A stretch of DNA of 64,000 bases from assembly GCF_014349155.1 (NCBI RefSeq), contig NZ_JACSIT010000067.1, positions 62,001 through 126,000 on the forward strand. The letters are read 5' to 3'. Positions 35,369 through 43,981 of this stretch are shown one piece after another. The stretch comes from Neolewinella lacunae (GTDB lineage Bacteria; Bacteroidota; Bacteroidia; Chitinophagales; Saprospiraceae). Position 1 is the stretch's first letter. Every line of letters starts with the position of its first letter. The notes beneath the pieces were generated by a model. The model ran no database searches. It saw nothing but the letters and a program-made list of their open reading frames with translations, and was not told the DNA's origin. A program made the translations under genes and the position numbers.

Positions 35369-35968
35369 ATGTTTACGGGCATCATTGAGGCTACGGCCAC
35401 CATCACGCAGATTGTGCGCGAGCAGGACAATTACCACTTCACCCTTGCTTCGCCGATCAGTGATCAGCTGAAGATCGACCAGAGCCTGGCCCACGACGGG
35501 GTATGCCTGACGGTGGTGGCCCTGGAGCCGGGGATGCACACCGTAACGGCGATCCGCGAGACGATGGACCGGACGCGGCTGGGCGAATGGGCCGTGGGCG
35601 ACCGGGTAAACCTGGAACGGGCCATGCAGGCGGGTGCGCGGCTGGATGGTCACATCGTGCAGGGCCACGTCGATGGCCTGGGTGAGTGCCTGGCGGTGGA
35701 AGAGGCAGGCGGCAGCTGGTACTACCAATTCCGGTACTACCCCTCCCCCGAAAATCTATTGGTGGATAAGGGCAGTGTTTGCATCAACGGGGTATCGTTG
35801 ACGGTAGTGGAACCGGTGGAGGATACCTTCCGGGTGGCGATAATTCCCTACACCTACGAGCACACCAATTTTCAGGCCCTCCGCCCCGGTAACAAAGTAA
35901 ACCTGGAGTTTGACATCATCGGCAAGTACATTGCGCGACAGCTGTTGGCCTACACCCGGCGGGATTAA
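35369..35968 (+). CDS. ribE: Riboflavin synthase, alpha chain
   Basis: A 199-residue enzyme that dismutates two molecules of 6,7-dimethyl-8-ribityllumazine into riboflavin. The N-terminal signature MFTGIIEATATI is exact, and the two lumazine-binding barrels are visible as an internal duplication (LAHDGVCLTVVAL and VCINGVSLTVVEP). HIVQGHVDGLG links them. Length is typical (about 200). The 100-bp upstream gap is too short for an FMN riboswitch and shows none. It is convergent with the ThuA/dehydrogenase gene, with an inverted repeat between. Confidence 0.95.
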   Translation: MFTGIIEATATITQIVREQDNYHFTLASPISDQLKIDQSLAHDGVCLTVVALEPGMHTVTAIRETMDRTRLGEWAVGDRVNLERAMQAGARLDGHIVQGHVDGLGECLAVEEAGGSWYYQFRYYPSPENLLVDKGSVCINGVSLTVVEPVEDTFRVAIIPYTYEHTNFQALRPGNKVNLEFDIIGKYIARQLLAYTRRD

Positions 35969-36052
35969 GGGCGCGCCCGCGGGTGGCCACAGTTTTCGCC
36001 CGCGCAGAATTTCCCTCCGGACCCAATCGGCGAAAAATCCCTTGCGGGCGAA
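35969..36052. repeat. Diverged core and 9-bp inverted repeat between convergent genes
   Basis: GGGCGCGCCCGCGGGTG (35969-35985) looks like a diverged repeat core. TTCGCCCGC (35995-36003) is repeated inverted as GCGGGCGAA (36044-36052) with a 40-nt loop. It may help end transcription of both genes. Confidence 0.35.
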
Positions 36053-36082
36053 TGTCGTGACAAAGGCATCGATCGGGGAAAA

Positions 36083-39000
36083 CTAGCGGCTCAGTTTTTG
36101 GTCCAATTGGACCATTACCCCCATCACTACCATGATTACGCCGTCTGCGCCATCGGGGCTTTTGAAGACGAAGTAGAGATCGTGTTGATCGGTTGGGGAA
36201 GTACCCGTGGGCAGAGTAAGGGGAACGGTCAGCAGTGGCGGAGCGGCAGCGGATTGGCCGGGCATCTGGTCGGTAGTCTTCAGAAGTGGCGACGTGCCCA
36301 GGAGGGGTCCGTCTGGTGTATCGAGGTGGAGTTCTACGGTTCCTCCTACGGCGTTGATCATGGGGACGGGCGCCGATGCAACGAGCGAAATGGCACTGAT
36401 GCCGGCCAGGCTGACGTCGGAGAGCAAGGCGTAGGCACCGGATTTTTCGGGGAGCAGGAGATTACGGCCGCCGAAGGAGAGCTTACGCACGTCCTGGTAG
36501 GCCGTAAAGCTGTGGGGGTTGATGTTGGCATTACGGAGCACCAAAGTTTTCTCGGCACCGAGGGCGGGAAGTCCGTCCGTACCGCGATCGAGGTAGGCGG
36601 CCCGCAGGATAAAGACGCCCATACCGGGGTCGCCTTCGGGCAAGGTGGGCAAATAGCTGCCTTTGAGGGGCAGGGCGGCCTGGTCGGATTTTTTGGCCAG
36701 ACTGAGGATGTACTGTACCATTTCCACGGCGTCGCTGGTGGCCAGTTCGGGGTGGGCAGCCATGGCGGTTTCGCCCCAGACGCCGCTGCCGCCGGCAATG
36801 ATCTTGCCCGTCAGGTATTCTTCGGCGTTGGCGTCTCCGGCGTAGCGGGTGGCGATCTCGGTGTAATTGGGGCCGATGGATTTTTCGGCTACCTTATGGC
36901 AGGAGATGCAGTCATTTTCTCCGATGAGCACTGCTCCTTTACTCAACTTTGCACCTGCGTCCGCGCCCCGGTGGCCCTGCTCGATGATGACTTTGTCGTA
37001 GCCCTCGGCAAGATAATCGATGCTGAAGGCAACCTGGCTGGCGGCGATACCGGCGTCCAGTTTACCGTCTTCGGCGTCCGTCACCTGCACGTCGTAGAGG
37101 ATGGGTTGCCCCGGGACGAAGAAGGAGGCGTTGCCGTTGGGTAGCGTCAGGTCAACGATGGGTTTTTCGTTACCGACGACGATCTCGAGGGCCTGGGTAA
37201 CCTGGCCGCCGTTGCCGTCGTCTACCGTGAGTTCGGCTTTGTAGACCCCTTTTTCCGTCAGCGTGAGTGCCGCCTCTTCGGTCGTGAAATGTTGTTTGAA
37301 TCCGGCGTCGTTGCTGATGTTCCAGGTAAACTTCAGTTCGTCGTTGTCGGGGTCGGAGGTACCGCCAGCGTTAAGTTCCAAAGCCAGGGGTGCGGAGCCG
37401 CCGGCGGTGTTGGCGATGAGTTCCACTTTGGGCGGGCGGTTGCCGGCGTTGTAGCTGATGCGGACCAGGCGGGCGTCGTCGTTTTGGGTGAACCATCCGG
37501 TGCCGTACTCGAGCATAAAAAGATCGCCGTTGGCGGCGAAGACCATATCCATGGGGTTGCTGAAGGTATAGCTGGGCATGAAGCGGTCCATGGACAGCAA
37601 ATTGCCCTCGGCGTCCATTTTTACGGCGTAGATGATGCCGCGCATCCATTCGTAGGCCAGGAGTTTGCCATCGTAGTAGGCGGGAAAGGGGCGTTCGGCG
37701 TTAGCAAAATCGCTTTGGTAATAGACGGGGCCAGCCATGGCGTTGCGGCCACCGCTGCCCAGAAGGGGGAACTCCGGAGAAGCGCCGTAGGGATACCAGA
37801 CGAACGCGGGCTGGGCGGGGGGGAGCTCTTGTAGTCCGGTGTTATTCGGCGAGGTATTGGTGGGAGCGGCGGCGTCCCACTTTGGGAGAGATTTCTCGTT
37901 GGCGAAGTCGTACTTATGGTAGGCTTTGTTGTCGCCAACGAAGTGGGGCCAGCCGAAGTTGCCGGCGCTGCGGGCCTGGCCGACTTCGTCGTGGCCAGCG
38001 GGGCCGCGCTCGGGGTTGGGTTCATTGGCATCGGGGCCGACGTCTCCCCAGTACACGTAGCCCGTTTTCTGGTCTACGGAAATCCGGAAAGGATTGCGGT
38101 GGCCCATGGTATAGATTTCGGGGCGGGTATTGGCGGTGCCGGCGGGGAATAGGTTGCCCTCAGGGATGGTGTAGCTGCCGTCGGCCTCGGGGTGGATGCG
38201 GAGGATTTTGCCGCGCAGGTCGTTGGTATTGGCCGAAGATTTCTGGGCGTCCCAGGCGCTGCGCCCGGGGCGTTCGTCACTGGGGCTGTAGCCGTTGGAG
38301 CCGTGGGGGTTGGTATTATCCCCGGTAGAAAGGTAGAGGTTGCCCGCCGCGTCCCAGTCGATGGACCCTCCAGTGTGGCAACACTGCTCGCGCTGTACGC
38401 CAATTTCGAGCATGATTTTTTCGGAGTCCAGCAGCAATTCATCACCGTTCATTTCGAAGCGGGAAAGGCGGTTGACGGCGGTATCGACCGGAGAGTAGAA
38501 CAGGTAAATCCAGTGGTTTTCGGCGAAGTTGGGGTCTTTGTTGAGGCCCAGCAAGCCGTCTTCGGCAACGGATTCTTTACCGTCTTTGTCCACGTACTTC
38601 AGGCTGACGGGCAGGTTGGCAATTGTTTTGAGTTCGGCAGTGGCCAGGTTGTACAGCCGCACTTCGCCTTTGCGCTGGATGAAGAGGATGCGTTCTTCGT
38701 CCAGCAGCGTCAATTCCATGGGTTCGTCAAGCTTATCGGCCAGGACTTCTTTGGAGAAGCGATTTTCTTCTGGCCGGGACTTCTCGTAGTCGAGTGGCGC
38801 GGGATCATCTCCACCCATGGCGTAATTGATGCCCGCCCAAAGGTGATCGAGGAAAAGGGGCTCGGAGTAGGTCTCATCGGTGTGGCCCATGGCAGTGTAG
38901 AACGAGCGACCGCCGTCAAATTCCTGGTACCAGCTCATGGGGTGAAAATCGGGGTTGCTGCCGCCAACGTAGCTTTCGTTGTCGATTTCGAGCACCGGAT

Positions 39001-39553
39001 GGATGTGCTTCGAAATGTTGCGGAAGGCGTAGAACTCGTCCGTCCGCTTAAAGGTATCGGGCATGCCCTGGGTTGCCCAGTGGTCTTTTTCGAGGACGTG
39101 GAAGGTGCCCTCCTGTAAGTTGCTCGGGGTGCTGGGGTGGTCGAGAAAGTATGCGCCGGCCAGCTGACCGTACCAAGGCCAGTCGTATTCCGTATCGGTG
39201 GCAGCGTGTACGCCCACGTAGCCGCCGCCGGCCTGGATAAAGCGCTCGAAGGCGATCTGCTGGGCGGGGTTGAGGACGTCTCCGGTAGTATTGAGGAAGA
39301 CCACGGCGCGGTAGTTGCGCAGGTTGTTATCGGTAAACAAGTCGGCATCCTCGGTGAAGGTGGCCGTGAAGCCCTTTTCCTCCGCCATTTTGGTCAGTGC
39401 GGCTACACCAGCGGCAATGGAAGTGTGGCGAAAGCCCTCCGTCTTGCTGAAGACGAGCAGCTGGGCCGGGCCCGGCGTGGGCTGGCAGGAGCCGAAGCTG
39501 AGCAGAAGGACGGCCAGCAGGCCAATGCTGAGGAAAAAGGAAGATGCCTTCAT
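36083..39553 (-). CDS. ThuA / PQQ-type sugar dehydrogenase / PKD / cytochrome c lipoprotein
   Basis: A 1,156-residue lipoprotein (lipobox LLSFGSC). Domains in order: ThuA, a glutamine-amidotransferase-like fold (about 30-250); a soluble-glucose-dehydrogenase-like propeller (about 270-680, MGHRNPFRISVD, GDVGPDANEPNPERG); a PKD domain (about 690-795, TSDPDNDELKFTW); a mono-haem cytochrome c (C882-I-S-C885-H886, with a likely Met ligand in GETAMAAHPEL); and a C-terminal carbohydrate-binding-module-6-like beta domain. Such proteins are common in Bacteroidota and should oxidise a sugar in the envelope and pass electrons through the haem. The substrate is unknown. Codons 862-867 (GADAGA) coincide with a diverged dispersed repeat. 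It is divergent from a Nudix-type regulator across a palindromic operator. Confidence 0.88.
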   Translation of the reverse strand: MKASSFFLSIGLLAVLLLSFGSCQPTPGPAQLLVFSKTEGFRHTSIAAGVAALTKMAEEKGFTATFTEDADLFTDNNLRNYRAVVFLNTTGDVLNPAQQIAFERFIQAGGGYVGVHAATDTEYDWPWYGQLAGAYFLDHPSTPSNLQEGTFHVLEKDHWATQGMPDTFKRTDEFYAFRNISKHIHPVLEIDNESYVGGSNPDFHPMSWYQEFDGGRSFYTAMGHTDETYSEPLFLDHLWAGINYAMGGDDPAPLDYEKSRPEENRFSKEVLADKLDEPMELTLLDEERILFIQRKGEVRLYNLATAELKTIANLPVSLKYVDKDGKESVAEDGLLGLNKDPNFAENHWIYLFYSPVDTAVNRLSRFEMNGDELLLDSEKIMLEIGVQREQCCHTGGSIDWDAAGNLYLSTGDNTNPHGSNGYSPSDERPGRSAWDAQKSSANTNDLRGKILRIHPEADGSYTIPEGNLFPAGTANTRPEIYTMGHRNPFRISVDQKTGYVYWGDVGPDANEPNPERGPAGHDEVGQARSAGNFGWPHFVGDNKAYHKYDFANEKSLPKWDAAAPTNTSPNNTGLQELPPAQPAFVWYPYGASPEFPLLGSGGRNAMAGPVYYQSDFANAERPFPAYYDGKLLAYEWMRGIIYAVKMDAEGNLLSMDRFMPSYTFSNPMDMVFAANGDLFMLEYGTGWFTQNDDARLVRISYNAGNRPPKVELIANTAGGSAPLALELNAGGTSDPDNDELKFTWNISNDAGFKQHFTTEEAALTLTEKGVYKAELTVDDGNGGQVTQALEIVVGNEKPIVDLTLPNGNASFFVPGQPILYDVQVTDAEDGKLDAGIAASQVAFSIDYLAEGYDKVIIEQGHRGADAGAKLSKGAVLIGENDCISCHKVAEKSIGPNYTEIATRYAGDANAEEYLTGKIIAGGSGVWGETAMAAHPELATSDAVEMVQYILSLAKKSDQAALPLKGSYLPTLPEGDPGMGVFILRAAYLDRGTDGLPALGAEKTLVLRNANINPHSFTAYQDVRKLSFGGRNLLLPEKSGAYALLSDVSLAGISAISLVASAPVPMINAVGGTVELHLDTPDGPLLGTSPLLKTTDQMPGQSAAAPPLLTVPLTLPTGTSPTDQHDLYFVFKSPDGADGVIMVVMGVMVQLDQKLSR
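36951..36968 (-). repeat. Diverged NotI-core repeat inside the ThuA/dehydrogenase gene
   Basis: Reads GGGCGCGGACGCAGGTGC on the minus strand, one base from the core. It encodes GADAGA in the linker just before the haem domain. Confidence 0.65.
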
Positions 39554-39581
39554 GGACGGAGTAAACTTGAATGATCGAAGG

Positions 39582-39589
39582 CAAAGCTA
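39582..39589 (-). promoter_or_regulatory. -7 box for the ThuA/dehydrogenase gene
   Basis: Minus-strand TAGCTTTG, an exact TAnnTTTG match, 28 bp upstream of the ATG at 39553. Its -33 region falls inside the palindrome at 39602-39630. Confidence 0.6.
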
Positions 39590-39601
39590 AGGGGAATAAT
39601 C

Positions 39602-39630
39602 GGTTATTGTATAAAAAAAATACAATAGCC
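39602..39630. promoter_or_regulatory. 29-bp palindromic operator between divergent genes
   Basis: GGTTATTGTAT (39602-39612) and ATACAATAGCC (39620-39630) are inverted copies with one mismatch, separated by seven A residues. It is the only AT-rich stretch in the gap and overlaps the -33 region of both divergent promoters. It is the natural binding site for the adjacent regulator. Confidence 0.7.
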
Positions 39631-39642
39631 ACAACTTTGCCT

Positions 39643-39650
39643 TACCTTAG
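39643..39650 (+). promoter_or_regulatory. -7 box for the Nudix-type regulator gene
   Basis: TACCTTAG, 38 bp upstream of the ATG at 39689; its -33 region overlaps the right half of the palindrome. Confidence 0.5.
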
Positions 39651-39688
39651 CACCGGTCAACGCCTGGGTTCAGGCTTAAATCAGAACT

Positions 39689-40435
39689 ATGCAAGACGGC
39701 CCACGCTTCCGGCTGCCGGAAAAGGAGGGGTTTATTGAGCAGCTTTCCATCGACTGCGTCATCTTCGGCTACCGCGACCGAAGTCTGCACGTATTGGTGC
39801 CCAAACTGAATTTCCGCGGGGGGCTTTCGACGCTGCCGGGAGGATTTGTACGGCAGGACGAAAGCATCGACGAGGCTGCTCTCAACATCCTGAAGGGGCG
39901 CACGGGCATTGAAAAGATTTACCTGGAGCAGTTTCAGGTTTTCGGTGATCTGGAACGTTCCACCGGACCGTTCATGCGCGACATCGTTCGGGAAAACGCG
40001 GAGCGGCACGGTGAAAATGCGGGAGAAGTAGCCTGGTTGACGCGCCGCTTTGTGTCCATTGGCTACTACGCGCTGGTTAATATCGCCAAAGTGGTGCCGG
40101 TAAAAAGTGAGATTGACGACTCGATTGACTGGCATCCGCTGGAAGCCTTGCCCGCTATGGTGATGGACCACAACAAGATCGTAGCCGAGGCGCTCAAAGC
40201 CCTGCGCAACGACCTGGACCGCAAGCTCATCGGGTTTAATCTCCTGCCCGAGCGTTTCACCATGCAAGAGCTGCGGGAGTTGTACGAGACGGTCTACGAC
40301 CGGGCCTTTACGCGCAGCAATTTCCAGCGGCGGATACTCGACCTGGGGGTACTGGAGCGGTTGGAAAAGAAATTTACCGGCGCGGCCAACAAGGCGCCCT
40401 ACCTCTACCGCTTCATTTTGCCGGATCAGGGCTAA
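39689..40435 (+). CDS. NrtR/AraR-type regulator: Nudix sensor fused to winged helix
   Basis: A 248-residue transcription factor. The N-terminal Nudix-like domain (about 15-155) keeps the fold (LSTLPGGFVRQDESIDEAAL) but has lost catalysis: where the Nudix box has REUxEE, this reads NILKGR. The C-terminal winged helix (about 175-240; FTMQELRELYETVYDRAFTR, NFQRRILDLGVLE) binds DNA. NrtR-family members sense NAD-related ligands, and the Bacteroides AraR branch senses sugars. With sugar-oxidising neighbours on both sides a sugar or sugar-acid effector is plausible here (inference). It probably binds the palindrome at 39602-39630, controlling itself and the divergent dehydrogenase gene. The fusion hydrolase gene starts 21 bp after its stop. 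Confidence 0.85.
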   Translation: MQDGPRFRLPEKEGFIEQLSIDCVIFGYRDRSLHVLVPKLNFRGGLSTLPGGFVRQDESIDEAALNILKGRTGIEKIYLEQFQVFGDLERSTGPFMRDIVRENAERHGENAGEVAWLTRRFVSIGYYALVNIAKVVPVKSEIDDSIDWHPLEALPAMVMDHNKIVAEALKALRNDLDRKLIGFNLLPERFTMQELRELYETVYDRAFTRSNFQRRILDLGVLERLEKKFTGAANKAPYLYRFILPDQG

Positions 40436-40456
40436 TTTTACCAGTGACTCAACGAC

Positions 40457-42601
40457 ATGCATATGCCTACTTTTCAAAAAATTGCCTGTATGGGCATCCT
40501 CTTGGCCAGCCTGGTCTTTAGCGCCTGCGGGGATGCCCCGGACGGCTCCGTTGCGGAGCAGAACCCCGCAGTTGAACAAGGCAAGGCAGCCGAACCTCGG
40601 TATTCGCTCGGGCAGTGGTCTTTTCACCGCGAGCACTTCTCGGGGGACATGAACACCTTCGACTTCATCGCCGCGGCCGACGAGATGGGTTTTGCGGGCG
40701 TGGAGTACGTCAGCCAGTTTTTCCAGGACCAGGTTGAAAATACGGCCTTTCTGGATAGTCTGCGCCAGGCCTCTGAGGCGGCGGGCCTGGAAAATGTGAT
40801 GATCCTGGTAGATGGGGCTGGCAATTTAGGTAGTTCGGATCCTGCTGAACGGAGTCGTTCCATTGCCGTACACCTGCAGTGGGCGCGCGCGGCGCAGCGG
40901 ATTGGGAGTCCGGCCATCCGCGTCAATGCCCACGGCGATGGCACTCCTGCGGAGATCAAGGCCGCCTGCCTGGAGTCCATCGCTCAACTGGCACGCGAAG
41001 CCCGCGAGTTGGGCATCCGGATTGTCATTGAGAACCACGGCGGCATTTCCAACAACGGTGCCTGGCTGGCCGACCTCGTGGAGCAATTGAAAGACTACGA
41101 AGTGGGCAGTTTGGCCGACTTCGACAACTGGTGCATCGCCCGGGAAAACGGGGAACTCTGGGGAGCGCCCTGCGTGGAGGAATACAACCGCTACCAGGGA
41201 ATGCTGGAACTCATTCCCTACGCGGCGTCCGTGAGCGTAAAAGCCTTCAACTTCGACGCGGCGGGCGAGGAGCCGAGCATGGACTACGCCGTACTTTTCG
41301 ACATCCTGCACGCCCGGGACTACAATGGCTGGCTGGGCATAGAATACGAGGGCGATAAACTGCCCTCCCGAGAAGGCATTGAAAACACCTTGGCGCTGGC
41401 GAAAAAACACTGGCCTCGGCAGCCCGTCATCACGCCAGCGGCGGTGGCGCGTTTGGACAGTACGCTGGAAGCCTTCGTTGCACCCGGCGGCGTAGCGGGC
41501 ATCTCGGCGTTGATCTACGAAAAAGGCGAAGAGGTTTACTTCAAGGCCGCGGGCGACGCCGATCGGGCGGGCAAGGTGCCGATGGCGCGCAACACCATTG
41601 CCCAGATTTATTCCATGACCAAGCCACTGACGGCTACGGCGCTGATGCAGTTGTACGAGGCGGGTAAATTCTCCCTGGACGACCCCGTTGCGCAGTACAT
41701 CCCCGAGCTGGCCAACGTGCGGGTGTACGCCGGAGTAGACGCGGCGGGAAAGGTAAAGACCGAAGCGCCCAAGCGGCCGATGACCATCCGCGATCTCACC
41801 CGCCACACGGCAGGTTTTTACAACGGTGGCGACCACCCGGCGCTGAAGCCCATCTGGGAGGCGGCCGACACGCGGAATTATACGCATACCCTGACGGGGC
41901 TGGCGGAAAAACTGGCGAGCATCCCGTTGCTTTTCCATCCCGGGGAACAGTGGGAATACGGTCCTGCGGTAGACGTGCAGGCGTTGCTGGTAGAGCGGAT
42001 CGCGGGCGTACCGTTTGACGAATACCTCCGCACCAAAGTCCTGGATCCGCTGGGGATGCAAGAAACCCGCTACTTCGTGCCGGAGGAAGACCGCGCCAGA
42101 ATGTCCTCCGCCTACCAGCGCGCCGCCGATGGCACTTTGGTGCAGATGCCCGACGCGGAGGCCCATGCCTTTAACATCAATGCACAGGTTTTCACGCCCG
42201 GAGGTTTTGGCCTGACGTCTACGCTCGACGATTACATGACCTTTGCACGGATGTTGGTTAACGGCGGTTCGCTCAACGGTAAGCAAATTCTTAAGCCGGA
42301 GACGGTTCAGTTGATGGCCACCAACCATCTGGCCGATTCCGTCACCCAGCGCATCTGGCTGCCCAGCAAAGGACAAGTGGGCTTTGGTATCGACTTTGCC
42401 GTGCGGATGCGTCCGCCGGTTGATGCACAGGAAAACCCCGGCAGCGTAGGCGAATTTTTCTGGGACGGTGCCGCCAGTACCCTGTTCTGGGTAGACCCCG
42501 CCAACGACCTCACGGCCGTTCTCTTTGTCCAGCTTTTCCCCTACGACCAGATTGGGCTGCACCGGGGGTTTCGGGCGGCGGTTTATGGGGCCAATGAGTG
42601 A
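40457..42601 (+). CDS. Sugar-isomerase-like TIM barrel fused to beta-lactamase-family serine hydrolase (lipoprotein)
   Basis: A 714-residue lipoprotein (signal peptide about 1-23, lipobox FSAC). Residues about 45-335 form an AP-endonuclease-2/xylose-isomerase-like TIM barrel with likely metal ligands in IVIENHGG, LADFDNW and GIEYEGD. Residues about 345-712 form a class C beta-lactamase/esterase domain: the nucleophile S386 and K389 in YSMTK, Y501 in WEYGPAVDV, and the late GGFGLTSTLDDY. Each half is well known alone; the fusion is not one I recall. Both should work outside the inner membrane, perhaps an isomerase/epimerase and a lactone or ester hydrolase acting in sequence. It is in an operon with the regulator (21-bp gap). 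The stop codon lies inside a short repeat. Confidence 0.85.
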   Translation: MHMPTFQKIACMGILLASLVFSACGDAPDGSVAEQNPAVEQGKAAEPRYSLGQWSFHREHFSGDMNTFDFIAAADEMGFAGVEYVSQFFQDQVENTAFLDSLRQASEAAGLENVMILVDGAGNLGSSDPAERSRSIAVHLQWARAAQRIGSPAIRVNAHGDGTPAEIKAACLESIAQLAREARELGIRIVIENHGGISNNGAWLADLVEQLKDYEVGSLADFDNWCIARENGELWGAPCVEEYNRYQGMLELIPYAASVSVKAFNFDAAGEEPSMDYAVLFDILHARDYNGWLGIEYEGDKLPSREGIENTLALAKKHWPRQPVITPAAVARLDSTLEAFVAPGGVAGISALIYEKGEEVYFKAAGDADRAGKVPMARNTIAQIYSMTKPLTATALMQLYEAGKFSLDDPVAQYIPELANVRVYAGVDAAGKVKTEAPKRPMTIRDLTRHTAGFYNGGDHPALKPIWEAADTRNYTHTLTGLAEKLASIPLLFHPGEQWEYGPAVDVQALLVERIAGVPFDEYLRTKVLDPLGMQETRYFVPEEDRARMSSAYQRAADGTLVQMPDAEAHAFNINAQVFTPGGFGLTSTLDDYMTFARMLVNGGSLNGKQILKPETVQLMATNHLADSVTQRIWLPSKGQVGFGIDFAVRMRPPVDAQENPGSVGEFFWDGAASTLFWVDPANDLTAVLFVQLFPYDQIGLHRGFRAAVYGANE

Positions 42602-42841
42602 ATGCGTGAATGGGGCCAATGAGTGAATGCGCGAATGCGTGAATGGGCTACCGCACGGGACAGACGTGGCATTCATTTATTCATTTATTCATTCACGCAT
42701 TCACTCATTCACGCATTCACGCATTCACTCATTCACGCATTAGCTACGCTGCTGCCTACGGCGGTCAATTATTCAATTATTCACTCACAGCACCCCACGG
42801 CGGTCATTCACACATTCGCACATTCACGCATTCACTCACTG
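42587..42841. repeat. Tandem and inverted repeat tract after the fusion gene
   Basis: GGGGCCAATGAGTGAATGCG occurs twice (42587-42606 and 42612-42631). AATGAGTGAATGCGTGAATG (42594-42613) is exactly inverted at 42690-42709 in a run of CATTCACG/CATTCACT units (42670-42740), and similar units recur to about 42840. The tract can form a long hairpin and fills the gap before the esterase gene. It is not a CRISPR array because the units are 8-12 bp and unspaced. Confidence 0.8.
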
Positions 42842-42891
42842 CTCCTTCAACTCAACCTTTCACCTGCGTCCGCGCAAAAAATAAAAAAACC

Positions 42892-43947
42892 ATGATGATG
42901 ATAAAGCGAATTTTTCAAATATTTCCCATTGCCCTTTTGCTGCTCAACTGCGGCACCAGTATGAAGCAAACGGGAGCGAACGGCAGCCAGGCGGCCATGA
43001 AAAGCCATACTTTCACGAAGGTGGCGGACGTAAAATGGGCGGCACCGCGCGGCTTTGACCTGACGATGGACATTTACACGCCGGATACCAAAAAGCGCAG
43101 TTATCCCGTGATTATTATGTACCACGGCGGGGGCTGGCTGATCAATAATAAAAGCATCATGGACGAGGGGGCGGCCTATTTGGCGAGCCACGGAGAATAC
43201 ATCGTTTGCAACGTAAATTACCGCTTGCTGGGTGATCTGGAAAATACGGTGACGATGGACGAAATCGTCAGCGACGCCCTCGGGGCCCGGCTGTGGGTGC
43301 GGGAAAATATCGCCAAATACGGTGGTGACCCGAAGCGCATTATTGTGACCGGAGACAGCGCAGGCGGGCACCTGGCTACGATGGTGGCCACGCAGGGACA
43401 CCGCATGGCCGAAGATGGCGATTTTAATCCACCCAACTATACTTTCCGCCCCAGCTACCTCCCCGCCGACGGCATCAAAGCAAGTGATGCAAACGTACAG
43501 GCCGCCATCATCAGCTACGGTGCCTTTAATCCCTACGCCGAAGGATCCAACAGCTTTGAAAGTGCGAGCAACATCTTCTGGCAACTGGGCGGTGCCCAAC
43601 CCCGGGGCATTATGGGCCGCGACTACAACCCCACCGACCACGCCGAACGCTACAAAATGATTTCGCCCATCCACCTGGTTGATGCCGCCACCAGCCGCAA
43701 CTACCCGCCCATGCTCTTCACCGTGGGTTCGAAAGACAACCTGACGACGCCGGCCTCTATCCAGGCCTACATGGATAAACTGAAAATGGCTGGCCACGAT
43801 GACCTCACTTACTGGGTCCACGAAGGGCGGCCCCACGCCTTCCTCGATTCGGGCAGCAACGCCTTTCTCGGCATCGAGTTCCAGCGCGACGCCGTACCCG
43901 CCCTCAACTACATGCTCGATTACCTCAATGGCCTTTTTTACGCCTAG
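42892..43947 (+). CDS. Alpha/beta-hydrolase lipoprotein (esterase/lipase family)
   Basis: A 351-residue lipoprotein from MMMIKRIFQ, signal peptide to LLLLNC (lipobox LLNC). The hydrolase fold shows the oxyanion motif YHGGGW, the nucleophile S156 in GDSAGGHL, an acid in GSKDNLTTP and the catalytic His in GRPHAF. It belongs to the carbohydrate-esterase-like/HSL-type group. Three ATGs in a row (42892, 42895, 42898) make the exact start uncertain, and the longer frame upstream runs through the CATTCAC repeats and is not coding. Because it follows the fusion gene in the same direction, it may be the last member of the sugar cassette, removing acyl groups or opening lactones. Confidence 0.85.
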   Translation: MMMIKRIFQIFPIALLLLNCGTSMKQTGANGSQAAMKSHTFTKVADVKWAAPRGFDLTMDIYTPDTKKRSYPVIIMYHGGGWLINNKSIMDEGAAYLASHGEYIVCNVNYRLLGDLENTVTMDEIVSDALGARLWVRENIAKYGGDPKRIIVTGDSAGGHLATMVATQGHRMAEDGDFNPPNYTFRPSYLPADGIKASDANVQAAIISYGAFNPYAEGSNSFESASNIFWQLGGAQPRGIMGRDYNPTDHAERYKMISPIHLVDAATSRNYPPMLFTVGSKDNLTTPASIQAYMDKLKMAGHDDLTYWVHEGRPHAFLDSGSNAFLGIEFQRDAVPALNYMLDYLNGLFYA

Positions 43948-43981
43948 GGGCGGCTAACAGAACGTTAAAGGTGGGGCCGCA

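Noticed and set aside
40826-42676. Minus-strand open frame of 616 codons
   Set aside because: Antisense to the TIM-barrel/beta-lactamase fusion; no recognisable domain and Arg/His-rich shadow composition.
42670-42840. Possible CRISPR array of CATTCAC units
   Set aside because: Units are 8-12 bp, contiguous and without unique spacers; no cas gene is nearby. It is a short tandem/inverted repeat.
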